Source of the DNA: Actinomycetes bacterium
GTDB taxonomy: Bacteria; Actinomycetota; Acidimicrobiia; Acidimicrobiales; RAAP-2
NCBI GenBank assembly: GCA_021785695.1
Contig: JAJYEQ010000005.1
Location: forward strand, 1 to 64,000
DNA: 64,000 nucleotides
Direction of reading: 5' to 3'
Below are positions 15,960 to 26,779 of this stretch, piece by piece; position 1 is the first letter of the stretch, and each line of letters opens with the position of its first letter. The position numbers and the translations under genes are program-made. Below the pieces are notes generated by a model that was given only the letters and a program-made list of their open reading frames with translations, was not told where the DNA came from and ran no database searches.

Positions 15960-18489
15960 CCGTCGGCTGGCGCCGGCCCGTGCGGCGGCGGCGGCGGCGC
16001 CACGCGGCCAGCGCCACCACGATGCCGACGGCGACGGTCACCTCGGACACCAGCGCACCGATGCGCCCGGTCGCGGTCGTCGCGTAGACCAGCGTCACGT
16101 CGTGGGACGTGGGGACCACGACCATGAGGTTCGGGCTCACCCGATAGGGGCCCGCAGCGCCCGTGGCGTGCCAGCGTGGGTAGTAGGACACCTTGACCAG
16201 CGTCGGGACCCCGATCCGGCTCACGTGGAACGAGAGCGACTGGAGTCCCACGTGCACGTCGGTGACGCGCTCGGGCGGCAGCGCGGGCGACGTCGGCAGC
16301 TGGTGGATCGTGGCGGCGTGGGGCCACGATGCCGGCCCCGACGCGGCCGCCTCGACGGACCAGTCGGCCGGCGTGGTCCACCACGTCACGTTGGCGGCCA
16401 GCCACGCCGTCCGGCTGGCGATGCCGGCGACCACCACCGGCGTGTGCGTCAAGCCGGTCACCAGGGGGCTGTGGCGGACCAGGTAGATCTGCCAGCGCAC
16501 GCCCGGCGCAGGCCAGGCCCGCGTCTGGGCGACGAGCTGGAGTTGGGGATCACCGTGGGCCTCAGCGACCGCCAGGGGCGAGAAGGCGATGTAGTAGCGC
16601 ACCCCCAGCTGCTGGAGGTGGGTCACGCCCAGGGGGACGTCGAGGGGACCGTAGGGCAGGCCCACCTGGGGATCGCTGGGCTGCGAGCTGAGCGCGGCCT
16701 GGTCCAAGAAGTGATACGGCGTGGTGGCCGAGGACTCGAAGAACAGCCCCTCCATCGAGTCGACGCAGTTGTTGGTCCAGTAGGGCAGGAGCATCAGCGC
16801 CATCGTCGTGCCGAAGCGGCTCTCGGAGGGTGCGTACTCCCACATGGCGCGCCCGCACCCGTAGCGGCCCGCCACCCGCGCCATCGTCGTCATCAGGTTG
16901 TGGTACTCGGGCCAGGCGGCCTTGGCCTGGTAGCCCGAGTAGTTCCACTGCGCCCAGCTGGTGACCTGGTTCCCCCCGGTCGCGAGCCCGAGGGCCGACG
17001 CCGTCGTCGGGATCAGCCCCGGCAGCGTCGAGGCCAGGCCCAGCACGATGACGGCCACGCCGGCCGTCAGGGCCCGCCGCCCGGTGCGCCGGGTCGCGGC
17101 GGCCGCGTCGCGCTCGTCGGACCCGGCGTCTTCGGCACCCGGGTCCCCACCGGCTCGAGGCGGGCTCGCGTCCGCCATCGCCGGGAAGGCTGCCACGTGG
17201 GGGACGCCGTCGCCGTCGTCGCCCCCGCTGGCGGGGTCCTCGGGGATGTCCTCGACGCTCATGGGGGTCTCGCCAGCCACCGGCTCGAGGTCCTCGCCGT
17301 CGGAGGCGACCTCCACGGGCGGCGCGGGCGCGCCGGCGCGGCCCGCCCCGCGGGCGGACCCGCGCGCGCGCGCCACCCAGCGCGCCAGCAGCCAGCCGAT
17401 CATCCACCCGGCGAGCAGGTGGATGCCGATGAACCAGAACGGGACGAGGCGCTGGTTCCAGATGACGCTCTGGGGATCAACGACGAAGGCGAGGAGCGAC
17501 AGGGCGGTGAGAGCCGTCAAGGTCACGCCGAGCCGGTCGCGCCACACGACGGCCACCACCGCGCCGAGCGCGGCGGCGACGATCACCCAGCGGTCGCCCG
17601 CCGGCGTGCCGGTCGACGTGTACCAGCCCAGGGCACTGAAGATGGCGTGCAGGCTCGACACGTTCACGTTCGAGTAGCCCATGGAGTCGGTGTAGGCCTG
17701 GCTGGTGGCGAAGGGCAGCAGCCACCACGCGGTGAGCCCGGCGCTCAGGAGACCAGCGCCCACGACGAAGCGCAGCGGCCGGGACGCGTCGCCCACCGGG
17801 CGCGGCGCGTGGGGGTCGACCCAGCCGCGACGGGCGAACCACTCGACCACCAGGACCACGCCGCTGGCCGCCACGACCCAGCAGAACGGCAGGACGTGCG
17901 CCAGCAGGGTGCCCGCGAGCCCGAGGGCCGCGAGCCAGTAGCCGCGACCGGTGCGCACGCCCCGCGCGAACAGGCCGATGGTCACCAGCGCCAGGGCCAG
18001 CGACAAGGAGAAGGCGTACTCGCCCGCCAGCGTCGAGAACAGGTTGCCGCCGTCGATGGTGAAGGAGGCGTCGAACAAGAAGGGCAGCGTGGCCATCGCC
18101 AGCGCCGCGGGCACCGGGCGCGGCGCCCGGAAGAGACGCCCGAGCAGGTAGGCACCCACCGGCAGCAGCACCGAGCCCAGGATCGTCGCCAGCTTGAAGG
18201 CGACCGCGGCGTTGATGACGTAGCTGGCCCACAGGGCCAGCACGTCGGGCAGCACGAAGTAGTAGGTGTAGGCGGGCATGCCGGCGAACCAGCCGGGATA
18301 CCAGGGCGTGAGCCCGAAGGGGTCGCCCAGGCTGCGCAGGTAGGCCGGCAGGGCCAGGTGCGCACCGGTGTCACCCCCCGTGATCGTGCTGGTCGAGACC
18401 AGCAGCGCGGGATGCAGCGACCACAGCGTCACGACGATCACCGCGCCGATCGCGATGACGTCGAGCCAGGCCAGCGGGCGCCGCGACAT
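15952..18489 (-). CDS. Large polytopic membrane protein (6-pyruvoyl-tetrahydropterin synthase-related / YfhO-like)
   Basis: 845 aa, ~12 TM, ITGGDTGAHLALPAYLRSLGDPFGLTPWYPGWFAGMPAYTYYFVLP. Confidence 0.65.
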   Translation of the reverse strand: MSRRPLAWLDVIAIGAVIVVTLWSLHPALLVSTSTITGGDTGAHLALPAYLRSLGDPFGLTPWYPGWFAGMPAYTYYFVLPDVLALWASYVINAAVAFKLATILGSVLLPVGAYLLGRLFRAPRPVPAALAMATLPFLFDASFTIDGGNLFSTLAGEYAFSLSLALALVTIGLFARGVRTGRGYWLAALGLAGTLLAHVLPFCWVVAASGVVLVVEWFARRGWVDPHAPRPVGDASRPLRFVVGAGLLSAGLTAWWLLPFATSQAYTDSMGYSNVNVSSLHAIFSALGWYTSTGTPAGDRWVIVAAALGAVVAVVWRDRLGVTLTALTALSLLAFVVDPQSVIWNQRLVPFWFIGIHLLAGWMIGWLLARWVARARGSARGAGRAGAPAPPVEVASDGEDLEPVAGETPMSVEDIPEDPASGGDDGDGVPHVAAFPAMADASPPRAGGDPGAEDAGSDERDAAAATRRTGRRALTAGVAVIVLGLASTLPGLIPTTASALGLATGGNQVTSWAQWNYSGYQAKAAWPEYHNLMTTMARVAGRYGCGRAMWEYAPSESRFGTTMALMLLPYWTNNCVDSMEGLFFESSATTPYHFLDQAALSSQPSDPQVGLPYGPLDVPLGVTHLQQLGVRYYIAFSPLAVAEAHGDPQLQLVAQTRAWPAPGVRWQIYLVRHSPLVTGLTHTPVVVAGIASRTAWLAANVTWWTTPADWSVEAAASGPASWPHAATIHQLPTSPALPPERVTDVHVGLQSLSFHVSRIGVPTLVKVSYYPRWHATGAAGPYRVSPNLMVVVPTSHDVTLVYATTATGRIGALVSEVTVAVGIVVALAAWRRRRRRTGRRQPTGG

Positions 18490-19223
18490 CAGTGGATCCT
18501 CTGGGCGACCAGCGCCCCCACGGCCACGGCATTGAAGGACAGGTGGGTCAGGGCGCTCGGCACCAGACGTCGCGTGCGCAAGGCGAGGACCGCGAGCAGC
18601 ACACCGAGAGCGGCCAGACCGGCGAACTGGGTGGGCTCGCCGTGGGCCAGCGCGAAGGCCACCGCGCTCAGCACCACGGCGAGGGTCGCGGCCAGGCGGC
18701 CCCGCAGGCGCCCCAGGAGGTCACGCAACCCGCGCAGCAGGACGCCCCGGAAGAACCACTCCTCGACCAGGGGGGCCCCCACCGTGGTCAGGACCGCGAG
18801 GAGCACGAAGCTGGCCCCGCTGGTCGCGCCGAAGAGGCGTGTCGCGGGCCGGCCGAGGTTACGCACGTGGAAGGGCCGGTAGGCCAGGATCACGGCGAAC
18901 TGGGCCACGACGCCCACGACGAGGTACCACGCATCCGTGGCGCGCGGTCGCCACTGGTGCGGCCAGGGCCGCAGACCGCCCACGCGGCGGGCGGCGACGA
19001 TCGCGGCGGCGAACCCGCACCACAGGCCGACCAGGCTGGCCGTCGACGCCCACCACGGACTGCGCACCGCGTGGGCCAGGGCCGTCAGTCCCCCGGGGTA
19101 CCCGGCGATGGTCGCCGCGAGTCCCACGAGCACCGTGGCAACCGCCTGGCCGAGCACGAAGCCGCCCGCCGCCCACGCCACCACGACGCCCGGGCGCGCG
19201 GACGGCGGCTCGGGTCTCTCCAC
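18489..19223 (-). CDS. CPBP family intramembrane metalloprotease
   Basis: EExxxR motif (VEEWFFRGVLLRGL) plus FALAHG and LSFNAVA motifs. Confidence 0.85.
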   Translation of the reverse strand: MERPEPPSARPGVVVAWAAGGFVLGQAVATVLVGLAATIAGYPGGLTALAHAVRSPWWASTASLVGLWCGFAAAIVAARRVGGLRPWPHQWRPRATDAWYLVVGVVAQFAVILAYRPFHVRNLGRPATRLFGATSGASFVLLAVLTTVGAPLVEEWFFRGVLLRGLRDLLGRLRGRLAATLAVVLSAVAFALAHGEPTQFAGLAALGVLLAVLALRTRRLVPSALTHLSFNAVAVGALVAQRIH

Positions 19224-19286
19224 GTCTCCTTACGCTAATCTTCACCAGTTCACCGCCTGTGCGGACTCGGGGTCAGCCAAGCCCTC

Positions 19287-19298
19287 TAGATTGGAAAG
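19287..19298 (+). promoter_or_regulatory. Leaderless-type -10 (TAGATT) with 6-nt spacer to GTG of ftsH
   Basis: TAGATT-ggaaag-GTG. Confidence 0.5.
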
Positions 19299-21332
19299 GT
19301 GAGTGATTTCAACGAGCGGCCCGGCTCTCAGCGTCCCGGGCCCGCCGGCCAGCGCCAGATGACTCCCGAGTCGCGGCGGCGCCTGGTCACGGTGGCCATC
19401 ATCGTGTTCATCGTCGGGGTCCTCTTCATCCCCTCGCTGTTCCAGCACAAGACGGTGCGCACCGTGTCGTACTCCTCGCTGCTGGCCGACATCAAGGGCC
19501 AGAAGGTCGTCTCGGCCTCGATCAACAACTCCACGGGCGTCATCACCGGCCAGCTGTCCAACGGTGCCAACTACTCGACCAACGGCCCGTCTCCGGCCAT
19601 CTCCTCGGAGATCGACCTGCTGCGCTCCAACAACGTCACCGTCACGTTCACCAACCCGTCGAGCTTTGCCGCGACGTTCCTGCCGTACCTGCTGTGGATC
19701 GGGATCTTCGCGGGCTTCATGATCTTCGCGTCGCGCCAGGCTCGCGGGCAGATGAACGGCATGATGGCCGTGGGACGCAGCCGGGCCAAGCAGTTCAGCC
19801 AGGACCGCCAGCGCATCACGTTCGCCGACGTGGCGGGCTACCTGGGCGTCAAGCAGGAGATCAGCGAGGTTGTGGACTTCTTGAAGAGTCCCGCGCGCTT
19901 CCGGGAGATCGGCGCGCTGATCCCCAAGGGACTGCTCCTGGTGGGCCCGCCGGGAACGGGCAAGACCATGTTCGCCCGCGCCGTGGCCGGGGAGGCCGGG
20001 GTGCCGTTCTTCTCGGTGTCGGGATCGGACTTCATGGAGATGTTCGTCGGCGTGGGCGCGAGCCGGGTGCGCGACCTGTTCAACACCGCGCGCAAGCAGT
20101 CTCCGGCAATCGTCTTCATCGACGAGATCGACTCCATCGGGCGCAAGCGCGGCGCGGGTCTGGGCGGTGGCCACGACGAGCGTGAGCAGACGCTGAACCA
20201 GATGCTGAGCGAGATGGACGGCTTCGACCAGAACGAGGGCGTCGTGGTGATCGCGGCGACGAACCGACCCGACGTGCTGGACCCGGCCCTCCTTAGGCCC
20301 GGACGCTTCGACCGCCAGATCGTCGTGCCGCTGCCCGACCTGGACGAGCGGCTCCCCATCCTCCAGGTGCACACGCGTGGCAAGCCGGTGGATCCGGGCG
20401 TCGACCTCCAGCTGGTCGCCCGCGGGACTCCGGGCATGAGCGGCGCCGACCTGGCGAACCTGGTCAACGAGGCTGCCCTGCACGCGGCGCGGCGCCGGGG
20501 GGCAACGATCACCATGCAGGACTTCGAGTCGGCGCGCGATCGCGTGATGATGGGCCAGGAGCGCGACACCATGGTGCTCAAGGACGAGGAGCGCACCCGC
20601 ATCGCCTACCACGAGAGCGGTCACGCGCTGCTGGCCTACGTGCTCGACAAGACCGATCCGCTGCACAAGCTCACGATCATCCCCCGCGGCATGGCCCTGG
20701 GTGTGACGATGACGCTGCCCGAGGAGGACCGGCACATCATGTCGCGCGAGCACCTCGAGGACTCGCTGTGCATGCGCATGGGCGGCCGGGTGGCCGAGCT
20801 CCTCGTCTACGGCGACCTGTCGACGGGGGCGGCCGACGACCTGCAGCGCAACACGGACCTGGCCCGCAAGATGGTGCGCGAGTGGGGCATGTCCAAGGAG
20901 CTGGGCCCCATGGCCTGGGGGTCGAACAACCAGGTATTCCTCGGCGAGGACCTGATGCACACCCGCGACTACTCGGACCACACGTCCAAGACCATCGACG
21001 ACGAGGTCGAGCGCATCTTGCGCGAGCAGGAGGCGCGCGCGATCGAGGTGCTCACCTTGCACCGCCACGGACTCGACGCGCTGACCCAGGCGCTGCTCGA
21101 GCACGAGACCCTCGACGGCGAGGAGGCCGCGCGCGTCATCGACGAGGCCTTCGGCGAGCCGGTCCACCCGCGCCAGACCAAGACCGTGAGCTCGCTCAAT
21201 GGCTCGAGCACCCCGGCCCCGGCCCCGGCCCCCGAGCCGACCGCGGCTCCGGCGCCCGCTGCGGTGGAGCCCGCCGGTGCTCCGGCCCCCCGCTCCAGCG
21301 CGCTGCCGCCGCCCGCCCTACCCTCCGTGTAG
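19299..21332 (+). CDS. ftsH: ATP-dependent zinc metalloprotease FtsH
   Basis: Walker [12 protein letters not shown] region, HESGH zinc motif, N-terminal TM pair. Confidence 0.95.
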   Translation: MSDFNERPGSQRPGPAGQRQMTPESRRRLVTVAIIVFIVGVLFIPSLFQHKTVRTVSYSSLLADIKGQKVVSASINNSTGVITGQLSNGANYSTNGPSPAISSEIDLLRSNNVTVTFTNPSSFAATFLPYLLWIGIFAGFMIFASRQARGQMNGMMAVGRSRAKQFSQDRQRITFADVAGYLGVKQEISEVVDFLKSPARFREIGALIPKGLLLVGPPGTGKTMFARAVAGEAGVPFFSVSGSDFMEMFVGVGASRVRDLFNTARKQSPAIVFIDEIDSIGRKRGAGLGGGHDEREQTLNQMLSEMDGFDQNEGVVVIAATNRPDVLDPALLRPGRFDRQIVVPLPDLDERLPILQVHTRGKPVDPGVDLQLVARGTPGMSGADLANLVNEAALHAARRRGATITMQDFESARDRVMMGQERDTMVLKDEERTRIAYHESGHALLAYVLDKTDPLHKLTIIPRGMALGVTMTLPEEDRHIMSREHLEDSLCMRMGGRVAELLVYGDLSTGAADDLQRNTDLARKMVREWGMSKELGPMAWGSNNQVFLGEDLMHTRDYSDHTSKTIDDEVERILREQEARAIEVLTLHRHGLDALTQALLEHETLDGEEAARVIDEAFGEPVHPRQTKTVSSLNGSSTPAPAPAPEPTAAPAPAAVEPAGAPAPRSSALPPPALPSV

Positions 21333-22634
21333 CGGCGTCACGACCACCAGCCCGGCGGGTCGCGTCGGCAGCGTCGCCGACACGACCAGGGCGTCGCGCG
21401 GGGCGCTTACCAGCACCGTGCGTCCCCGCAGGTGGTCCAGTTGAGGCGCGAGACGCCGCAGGTTCACGCTCTGCTCGCTCGGCACGGTCGCGCGAACCCT
21501 CACGCGGCCCGAGCTCACGGTGACCTCCAGGGGATGAGGCGACGCGTCGACGACCGCCACCGCGTCAAAGCCACGCCCCGTGGCGTCGCTGATCAGATAG
21601 GCGCGACTGGGCACCCCCGGCGTGCTCACCAGCCAGCCGCTGGCGTCACCAGTGACCAGCGCCGCGCTGACGGGCGCGGTGGCGCGCACGCGCACGTCGG
21701 CGTAGGCGTGGGCCGGGATGGCTGAGTTCGGGCTGATCGTGATGCGCCCCACGGAGAACGGGCCAACGTTGAGGACCTGGGTGGGGACGCTGAAGCTCCC
21801 CAGGGTGACCGCGGCCCGCACGGCCACCGTTCCCGGACCGGGGTTGGCGACCACGATCGCGGACGCCGCGTCGCGCACCGTCGTCACCAGCGGCAGAGCC
21901 CACGCCGTGCGCGGCGCGGTGGCGCCGGTGTCGAAGGAGACCAGTGCACCGACGCGCTCGACGCCCACCACGCTGAGGGCGCCGCGCAGCACCCGCAGGC
22001 GCAGGCCGACGGTGGCCTGGTCCACGACGCGCTTGGCCAGCGGGAGGGCCAGCACCGACTCGCCGGGCACCGACAGTCCCTGGTAGGCCGCGGGCGCCAG
22101 GAAGCCGGTCGGCGTCTGGGCCGTGAGGTTGGCCACCGCCTCGGTGGGCAGCGGGTTGTACAAGACGAGCGTCGCGTGCGACCCGACCGTCGTGGCCAGG
22201 CCCGTCGCGTCCCACGAGGTCACGCCGCTCGCGGCGCACGGCGCACTGGCCCCGTCGGGGGCCACCGTCGAGGCCGACACGCCCCCGCCGTCGACGATGG
22301 CGGTCACGCCGAACCACGACCCCGCCACGGCGGGGTGCAAGGTCTGGGTGCGGTGGGCGCCCAGATGCAACGTCACCTCGCGGTGACGACCCGGGATCGT
22401 CGAGTCCTCTCGCACCGCCACGGTGCGCGCGGCGTCGGCCGAGTTGGTCAGGGTCACCCACGCCAGGCCGGGCCCCGTGCCCAGTCCCCCGCAGAAGGTC
22501 GCGGTCGACTCGACGCCCGTCACGGTGATGCCGTTGGTGCTCGGTCGCGGGTTGGTGGGCCGGATCAACGTGGCCGCGGCGCCGGTCACCACCACGGCGG
22601 CCGCCACGACCGGGGCCAGCCACCGCCTAGTCAC
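21318..22634 (-). CDS. Secreted/anchored DUF5719-like protein
   Basis: N-terminal TM; Ala/Val/Thr-rich beta protein directly downstream of the large GT2 gene as in other actinobacteria. Confidence 0.6.
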   Translation of the reverse strand: MTRRWLAPVVAAAVVVTGAAATLIRPTNPRPSTNGITVTGVESTATFCGGLGTGPGLAWVTLTNSADAARTVAVREDSTIPGRHREVTLHLGAHRTQTLHPAVAGSWFGVTAIVDGGGVSASTVAPDGASAPCAASGVTSWDATGLATTVGSHATLVLYNPLPTEAVANLTAQTPTGFLAPAAYQGLSVPGESVLALPLAKRVVDQATVGLRLRVLRGALSVVGVERVGALVSFDTGATAPRTAWALPLVTTVRDAASAIVVANPGPGTVAVRAAVTLGSFSVPTQVLNVGPFSVGRITISPNSAIPAHAYADVRVRATAPVSAALVTGDASGWLVSTPGVPSRAYLISDATGRGFDAVAVVDASPHPLEVTVSSGRVRVRATVPSEQSVNLRRLAPQLDHLRGRTVLVSAPRDALVVSATLPTRPAGLVVVTPLHGG

Positions 22635-25600
22635 GCGTCCCCCGCCCCGCCCGGTGGCCCGGCCGGCGCCGGCCCACGAGCCACTCGAGGCGGCTGGCCC
22701 AGCCGAAGCCGAGCCACACGACGGCCCAGAGGGCCAGCGTGAACAGGGCCAGGACGCCGTTGAGGGGGAACTGACGCAAGACGAGCTGGGCGCTGACGGG
22801 TCGCCCGTACCGGTTGATCGTGTAGCGCGGCGCCCAGCCGTCGATCGTGCCCCGCGTGGCGGGCCGCCCGTTGGCCTCCAGGGCGAAGGCCCCCGCCGGG
22901 GCCAGGCCCGCGACGACGGTCGAGCCCGCGGGCACCGTGCCCACCCCGAAGGTCGAGCCCCTCAGGGGGCGGTAGCCAGACGGCGATCTCGCGTCGGCGA
23001 CCGACACCAGCCCGTGGAAGTCCTGGTTGGTGTAGATCGCCACGACCCGCGTGCGCAAGGTGAGGGCGAGGTCGGTCTGGCGCAGCAGTGCCGCCGTCAG
23101 TGCCGCCGGGACGGGTCGCACCGGCGCGCGCTGTCCGGGCGCGCCGGGAGCTGCGGCGTCCATGACGACGATCGTCGAGATCCCGGCGGTCGCCAGCAGG
23201 GCCCCCAAGCGCACGGTGCGCTGGTGCACAGCCAGGGACACCGCCTGCAAGATCACGTCGGAGGTCCCCGAGTCGGGCGGCGTGAACAGCGTGTCTCCGC
23301 CGGGCAGCCCGTTGGTGGACGTGGCCGCCGCGAGCCCCGGCTCGACCGTCCAGCCGGCGATGGGCAGGATCGACGGGTCGCCGAGCCACAGCACCCGGAA
23401 GCCCCCGGCGCCCACGGGCGCCAGGGCGTTCATCGACTCGGCCACGCCGGTGGGCGGCAGGTCGAAGCGCCCGCCGCCCAGCGCGCCGGCGAAGGGCAGC
23501 GCGAGCGCCACGATCGCCACGACCAGCGCGAGCGCCGACCACTGGCGCCAGCCGAACCCGACCGCGCGCAGATCCTCTTCCAGGGCCGCCACCCCGAGGG
23601 CGGCCAGCGCCGCCAGCACCAGGGCGTAGAGCGCCTCGATGACGTCCAGGTTCGGCGTGAAGGTGCCCAGCCAGTGACGTGAGGTCAGGGTCGCCAGCAC
23701 CAGGGCCAGCGCGCCGACGGTGGCCAACCGACTGGCCACCACCCGGCGCGGACCCCGCGTCACGGCCAGGCCGAGCAGGGCGGCGGCCGGCAGGAGCCAG
23801 CCCCACCAGCCCTGGCCGAAGCCCCCGTCGGTCGCGCGCGCCAGATCGGCGAACGAGGGCACCGACCAGGGTCCCCGGGCGGCGCCGAAGACGCCCAGGG
23901 CGCGACGACCCGCCAGCACGGTGTCGACGGTCAGGGGGAGCAGGAAAATCGCGACCGAGCCGAGCACGGCGCCCAGCTGCCGCCACGGGCGCACGTGCCC
24001 ATCGTCGGGGGCCAGCCAGCGCGCCACGATCACCCCGAGGAACACGACCGCCACCGCCACGATCGTGGCCGGCGCCAGGGCACCCACGATGGCCGTCAGC
24101 ATGACCAGGATGGTCCGCTGCCCCGCGCGGGTCTGGCGCCAGCCGGGGTTGCCAAAGGCCACCGCCTCGCCGTAGGGATCGGTGCGCACCCCCGGGACGT
24201 CGAGCACCTCGAGCACCCGCCGCACCAGGAACGGCAGTCCGGCCACCGCCGTCAGGACGTCGATGCGACCCTGACCGATCATCGTCAGGCCGATCGGGCT
24301 GACCAGGGCGACGAAGCCCGCCACCAGGCGGGCCCGGTTGGAGACCACCCCGCGCACCAGGCGGCTCGTGCCGTAGGCGGCCAGGGGCACCGCCGCGACC
24401 AGGGCGAGCCGCGGGAGGATGCCCATCCGGCCCAAGACGAACGTGCCGGCCACGCCCAGGACTCCGTAGCCGGGCATCCCGGGCGTCCCGGTGCCCACGC
24501 CGGCCGGTGACCACGACGCGAAGAAGTGCCGCCACGTGGTCCACCACGAGTCCAGGGGCGCCAGGCGGCCCACCAGCGGCAGGTGCATCGCCACCAGGTT
24601 GCGGACCCCGATCAGCCAGGCCAGGACCAGCACCACCAGCAGCGCCAGCTGGGCCCGGTAGCCCGTCAGCCACGTGGCGGGACCGCGGGCCCCGGCGACG
24701 TGGGACTCCACGTATTCGTCGAAGGCCTCCTCCTCGGCGAAGGCGGCCGCGAAGCCGACACCCTCGTCCTCACCGCCCTCCTCGGGGGGCTCCTCGGGCG
24801 GCAAGATCCCCCGGGCTCGGTCGAAGCCGTCGCGCACCAGCGTGCTGAGGAAGCGGCGCGCCCGGTTGGCCCCGCCGACCTGGAGACGCCGCAGGTCCCG
24901 GTCGCTCAGCACGACGTACGCGGAGCGCCGGCGTCGCCGCTCGCGCACCCGGCGACCGTTGCGCACGATCCAGCGCCACGAGCCCACGATCGCGCCGACC
25001 CGGTCGCCGTCGCGCCCCAGGGCGGCGATCACCAGCTCGGCGACATCGAAGACCAGCTGGGAGACCAGCGTCACGACGGTCTCGAACAGCCCCCAGCCGG
25101 TGGCCGCGACCAGCAGGCGGTGGCGCCGCTGGAGATCCTGGCGCGACGCGCGGCGCGTGCCCACCGCGCTGACCGCCCGCTCGCCGGCCGCGATCGACTC
25201 GCGGTGCGCGACGCGGGCCGCGGGCGCCACGACGATGCGCGCCCCGGCGAGTTGGGCGCGCCAGCAGAAGTCCAGGTCCTCCCCCAGGGCCGGGATCAGG
25301 GGGTCGAAGCCCTGCAGCGCCACGAACAGGTCGGCGCGCACCAACGTCACGCCCCCGGGAGCCACGAAGACGTCGCGCTCGAGGTCCTGTTGCCCGTCGT
25401 CGATCTCGCCGGGCTGGACGCGCTCGCGCACCACGCCGTAGCGGTCGCTGGTCTGGCCCACGTGCAGCAGCGTCACCGGATCGTCGTAGGCCACCACCTT
25501 GGGCGTCACCACGCCGGCATTGGTGCGGAACGCGGCCTCGACCAGCTGGCGCACCACGTCGGGGTCGAGGCGCACGTCATCGTGGCAGAACACGTAGAAG

Positions 25601-25857
25601 GTGGCTCCCTCGACGGCCAGCACCCCGTCGTTGCACGCGGCGGCGAACCCTCGATTCTCCGGCAGCGCCCGGACGAACGCCGCCGGGGCCACGGCCGCCA
25701 CCCGCGCGGCGACGCCCTCGGCGTCCCCGTGGGCCACGACCAGGATGCTGAGCTCGCCGTAGTCCTGGCCGACCAGGGAGGCCAGGGTCTCCTCGAGGTA
25801 CGGGCTCGGAGCGGTGGCCACGACGACGGCCACGACCGCCGGCGCTCGCGTTTCCAT
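22627..25857 (-). CDS. Very large GT2 glycosyltransferase with multi-TM C-terminal region
   Basis: N-terminal GT2 domain (PYLEETLASLVGQDYGELSILVVAHGD, FCHDDVRLD) followed by ~600 aa of membrane segments. Confidence 0.8.
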   Translation of the reverse strand: METRAPAVVAVVVATAPSPYLEETLASLVGQDYGELSILVVAHGDAEGVAARVAAVAPAAFVRALPENRGFAAACNDGVLAVEGATFYVFCHDDVRLDPDVVRQLVEAAFRTNAGVVTPKVVAYDDPVTLLHVGQTSDRYGVVRERVQPGEIDDGQQDLERDVFVAPGGVTLVRADLFVALQGFDPLIPALGEDLDFCWRAQLAGARIVVAPAARVAHRESIAAGERAVSAVGTRRASRQDLQRRHRLLVAATGWGLFETVVTLVSQLVFDVAELVIAALGRDGDRVGAIVGSWRWIVRNGRRVRERRRRRSAYVVLSDRDLRRLQVGGANRARRFLSTLVRDGFDRARGILPPEEPPEEGGEDEGVGFAAAFAEEEAFDEYVESHVAGARGPATWLTGYRAQLALLVVLVLAWLIGVRNLVAMHLPLVGRLAPLDSWWTTWRHFFASWSPAGVGTGTPGMPGYGVLGVAGTFVLGRMGILPRLALVAAVPLAAYGTSRLVRGVVSNRARLVAGFVALVSPIGLTMIGQGRIDVLTAVAGLPFLVRRVLEVLDVPGVRTDPYGEAVAFGNPGWRQTRAGQRTILVMLTAIVGALAPATIVAVAVVFLGVIVARWLAPDDGHVRPWRQLGAVLGSVAIFLLPLTVDTVLAGRRALGVFGAARGPWSVPSFADLARATDGGFGQGWWGWLLPAAALLGLAVTRGPRRVVASRLATVGALALVLATLTSRHWLGTFTPNLDVIEALYALVLAALAALGVAALEEDLRAVGFGWRQWSALALVVAIVALALPFAGALGGGRFDLPPTGVAESMNALAPVGAGGFRVLWLGDPSILPIAGWTVEPGLAAATSTNGLPGGDTLFTPPDSGTSDVILQAVSLAVHQRTVRLGALLATAGISTIVVMDAAAPGAPGQRAPVRPVPAALTAALLRQTDLALTLRTRVVAIYTNQDFHGLVSVADARSPSGYRPLRGSTFGVGTVPAGSTVVAGLAPAGAFALEANGRPATRGTIDGWAPRYTINRYGRPVSAQLVLRQFPLNGVLALFTLALWAVVWLGFGWASRLEWLVGRRRPGHRAGRGTRD

Positions 25858-25867
25858 TGTCGCCAGG

Positions 25868-26779
25868 CTAGTTGGTCGCCCCGTCAGGACCGAGGCGCGC
25901 GGCGACGTCGGCGACCACGTCGGACAGCGTCGCGGCCAGGGCGATGCGCGGCTCCCAGCCGGTCGTGACGTGGAGGCGGCGGGTGTCTCCCCGCGTCACC
26001 GGGATCTCGAGCGGCCGCACCAGACCGGGGTCGCGCACGAAGCGCGCCGCCGGGTAGATCTGCTCAGCCAGCCAGCCGGCCAGATCGGCGATCGCGACGT
26101 CGCGACCCGCCGCGACGTTGTAGGCCTCGCCGCTGCGGCCCAGGAGCGCCACCAGGCGGTAGGCCCGCACCACGTCGCGCACGTCGCTGACGTCGCGGCG
26201 CGCCGACAGGTCCCCGACGGCGACCTCGGGCCGCCCAGCGGCGCGAGCCCGCAGCAGCCGCGCGCTCAGGGCCGCCACGACGAAGTCCAGCGACTGGCCC
26301 GGGCCCACGTGGGTGAAGGGCCGCACGACGACCACCCGCAGGCCGCGGCCGGCCGCCTCACGGCCGAGGCGCTCGGCCTCCACCTTGGAGCGCGCGTAGG
26401 GCGTCTGGGGAGCCAGTGGGCGATCCTCGCCGCTGGGCAGCTCGGCCTCGGGAACTGCTCCGTAGACCTCGCCCGAGCTGACCAGGACGACCGTGGCGGT
26501 GGGCGCAACGCGCTCGGCGGCGGCCAGGACGCTGGCCGTGCCCACGACGTTGGTGCGCGTGAAGGCCGCCGGCCGGCGCCACGACTCCCCCACGTGCGTG
26601 CGCGCGGCCAGGTGGTAGACGACCTCGGGAGGCTGGGCCGCCAGGACGCGCTCGAGCGCGGGGCGATCGGTGACGTCGACCTCCCGTCCCAGCGCGGTCA
26701 CCTCGTCGCCCGCGGCGCGCAGGTGCGCCACCAGGTGGCGGCCGGCGAAGCCGCCGGCCCCCGTGACGAGCGCCCTCAC
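25868..26779 (-). CDS. NAD-dependent epimerase/dehydratase (GDP-4-keto-6-deoxymannose reductase-like)
   Basis: GAGGFAGRHLVAHL, SSGEVYG, YARSK catalytic motif, VGDLSARRDVSDVRDVVRAY. Confidence 0.8.
   Translation of the reverse strand: MRALVTGAGGFAGRHLVAHLRAAGDEVTALGREVDVTDRPALERVLAAQPPEVVYHLAARTHVGESWRRPAAFTRTNVVGTASVLAAAERVAPTATVVLVSSGEVYGAVPEAELPSGEDRPLAPQTPYARSKVEAERLGREAAGRGLRVVVVRPFTHVGPGQSLDFVVAALSARLLRARAAGRPEVAVGDLSARRDVSDVRDVVRAYRLVALLGRSGEAYNVAAGRDVAIADLAGWLAEQIYPAARFVRDPGLVRPLEIPVTRGDTRRLHVTTGWEPRIALAATLSDVVADVAARLGPDGATN

Noticed and set aside
15919-18882. 987-aa plus-strand ORF opposite the membrane protein and CPBP genes
   Set aside because: Low-complexity Arg/Gly/His/Gln-rich translation typical of antisense frames in high-GC DNA; the opposite strand encodes coherent TM proteins.
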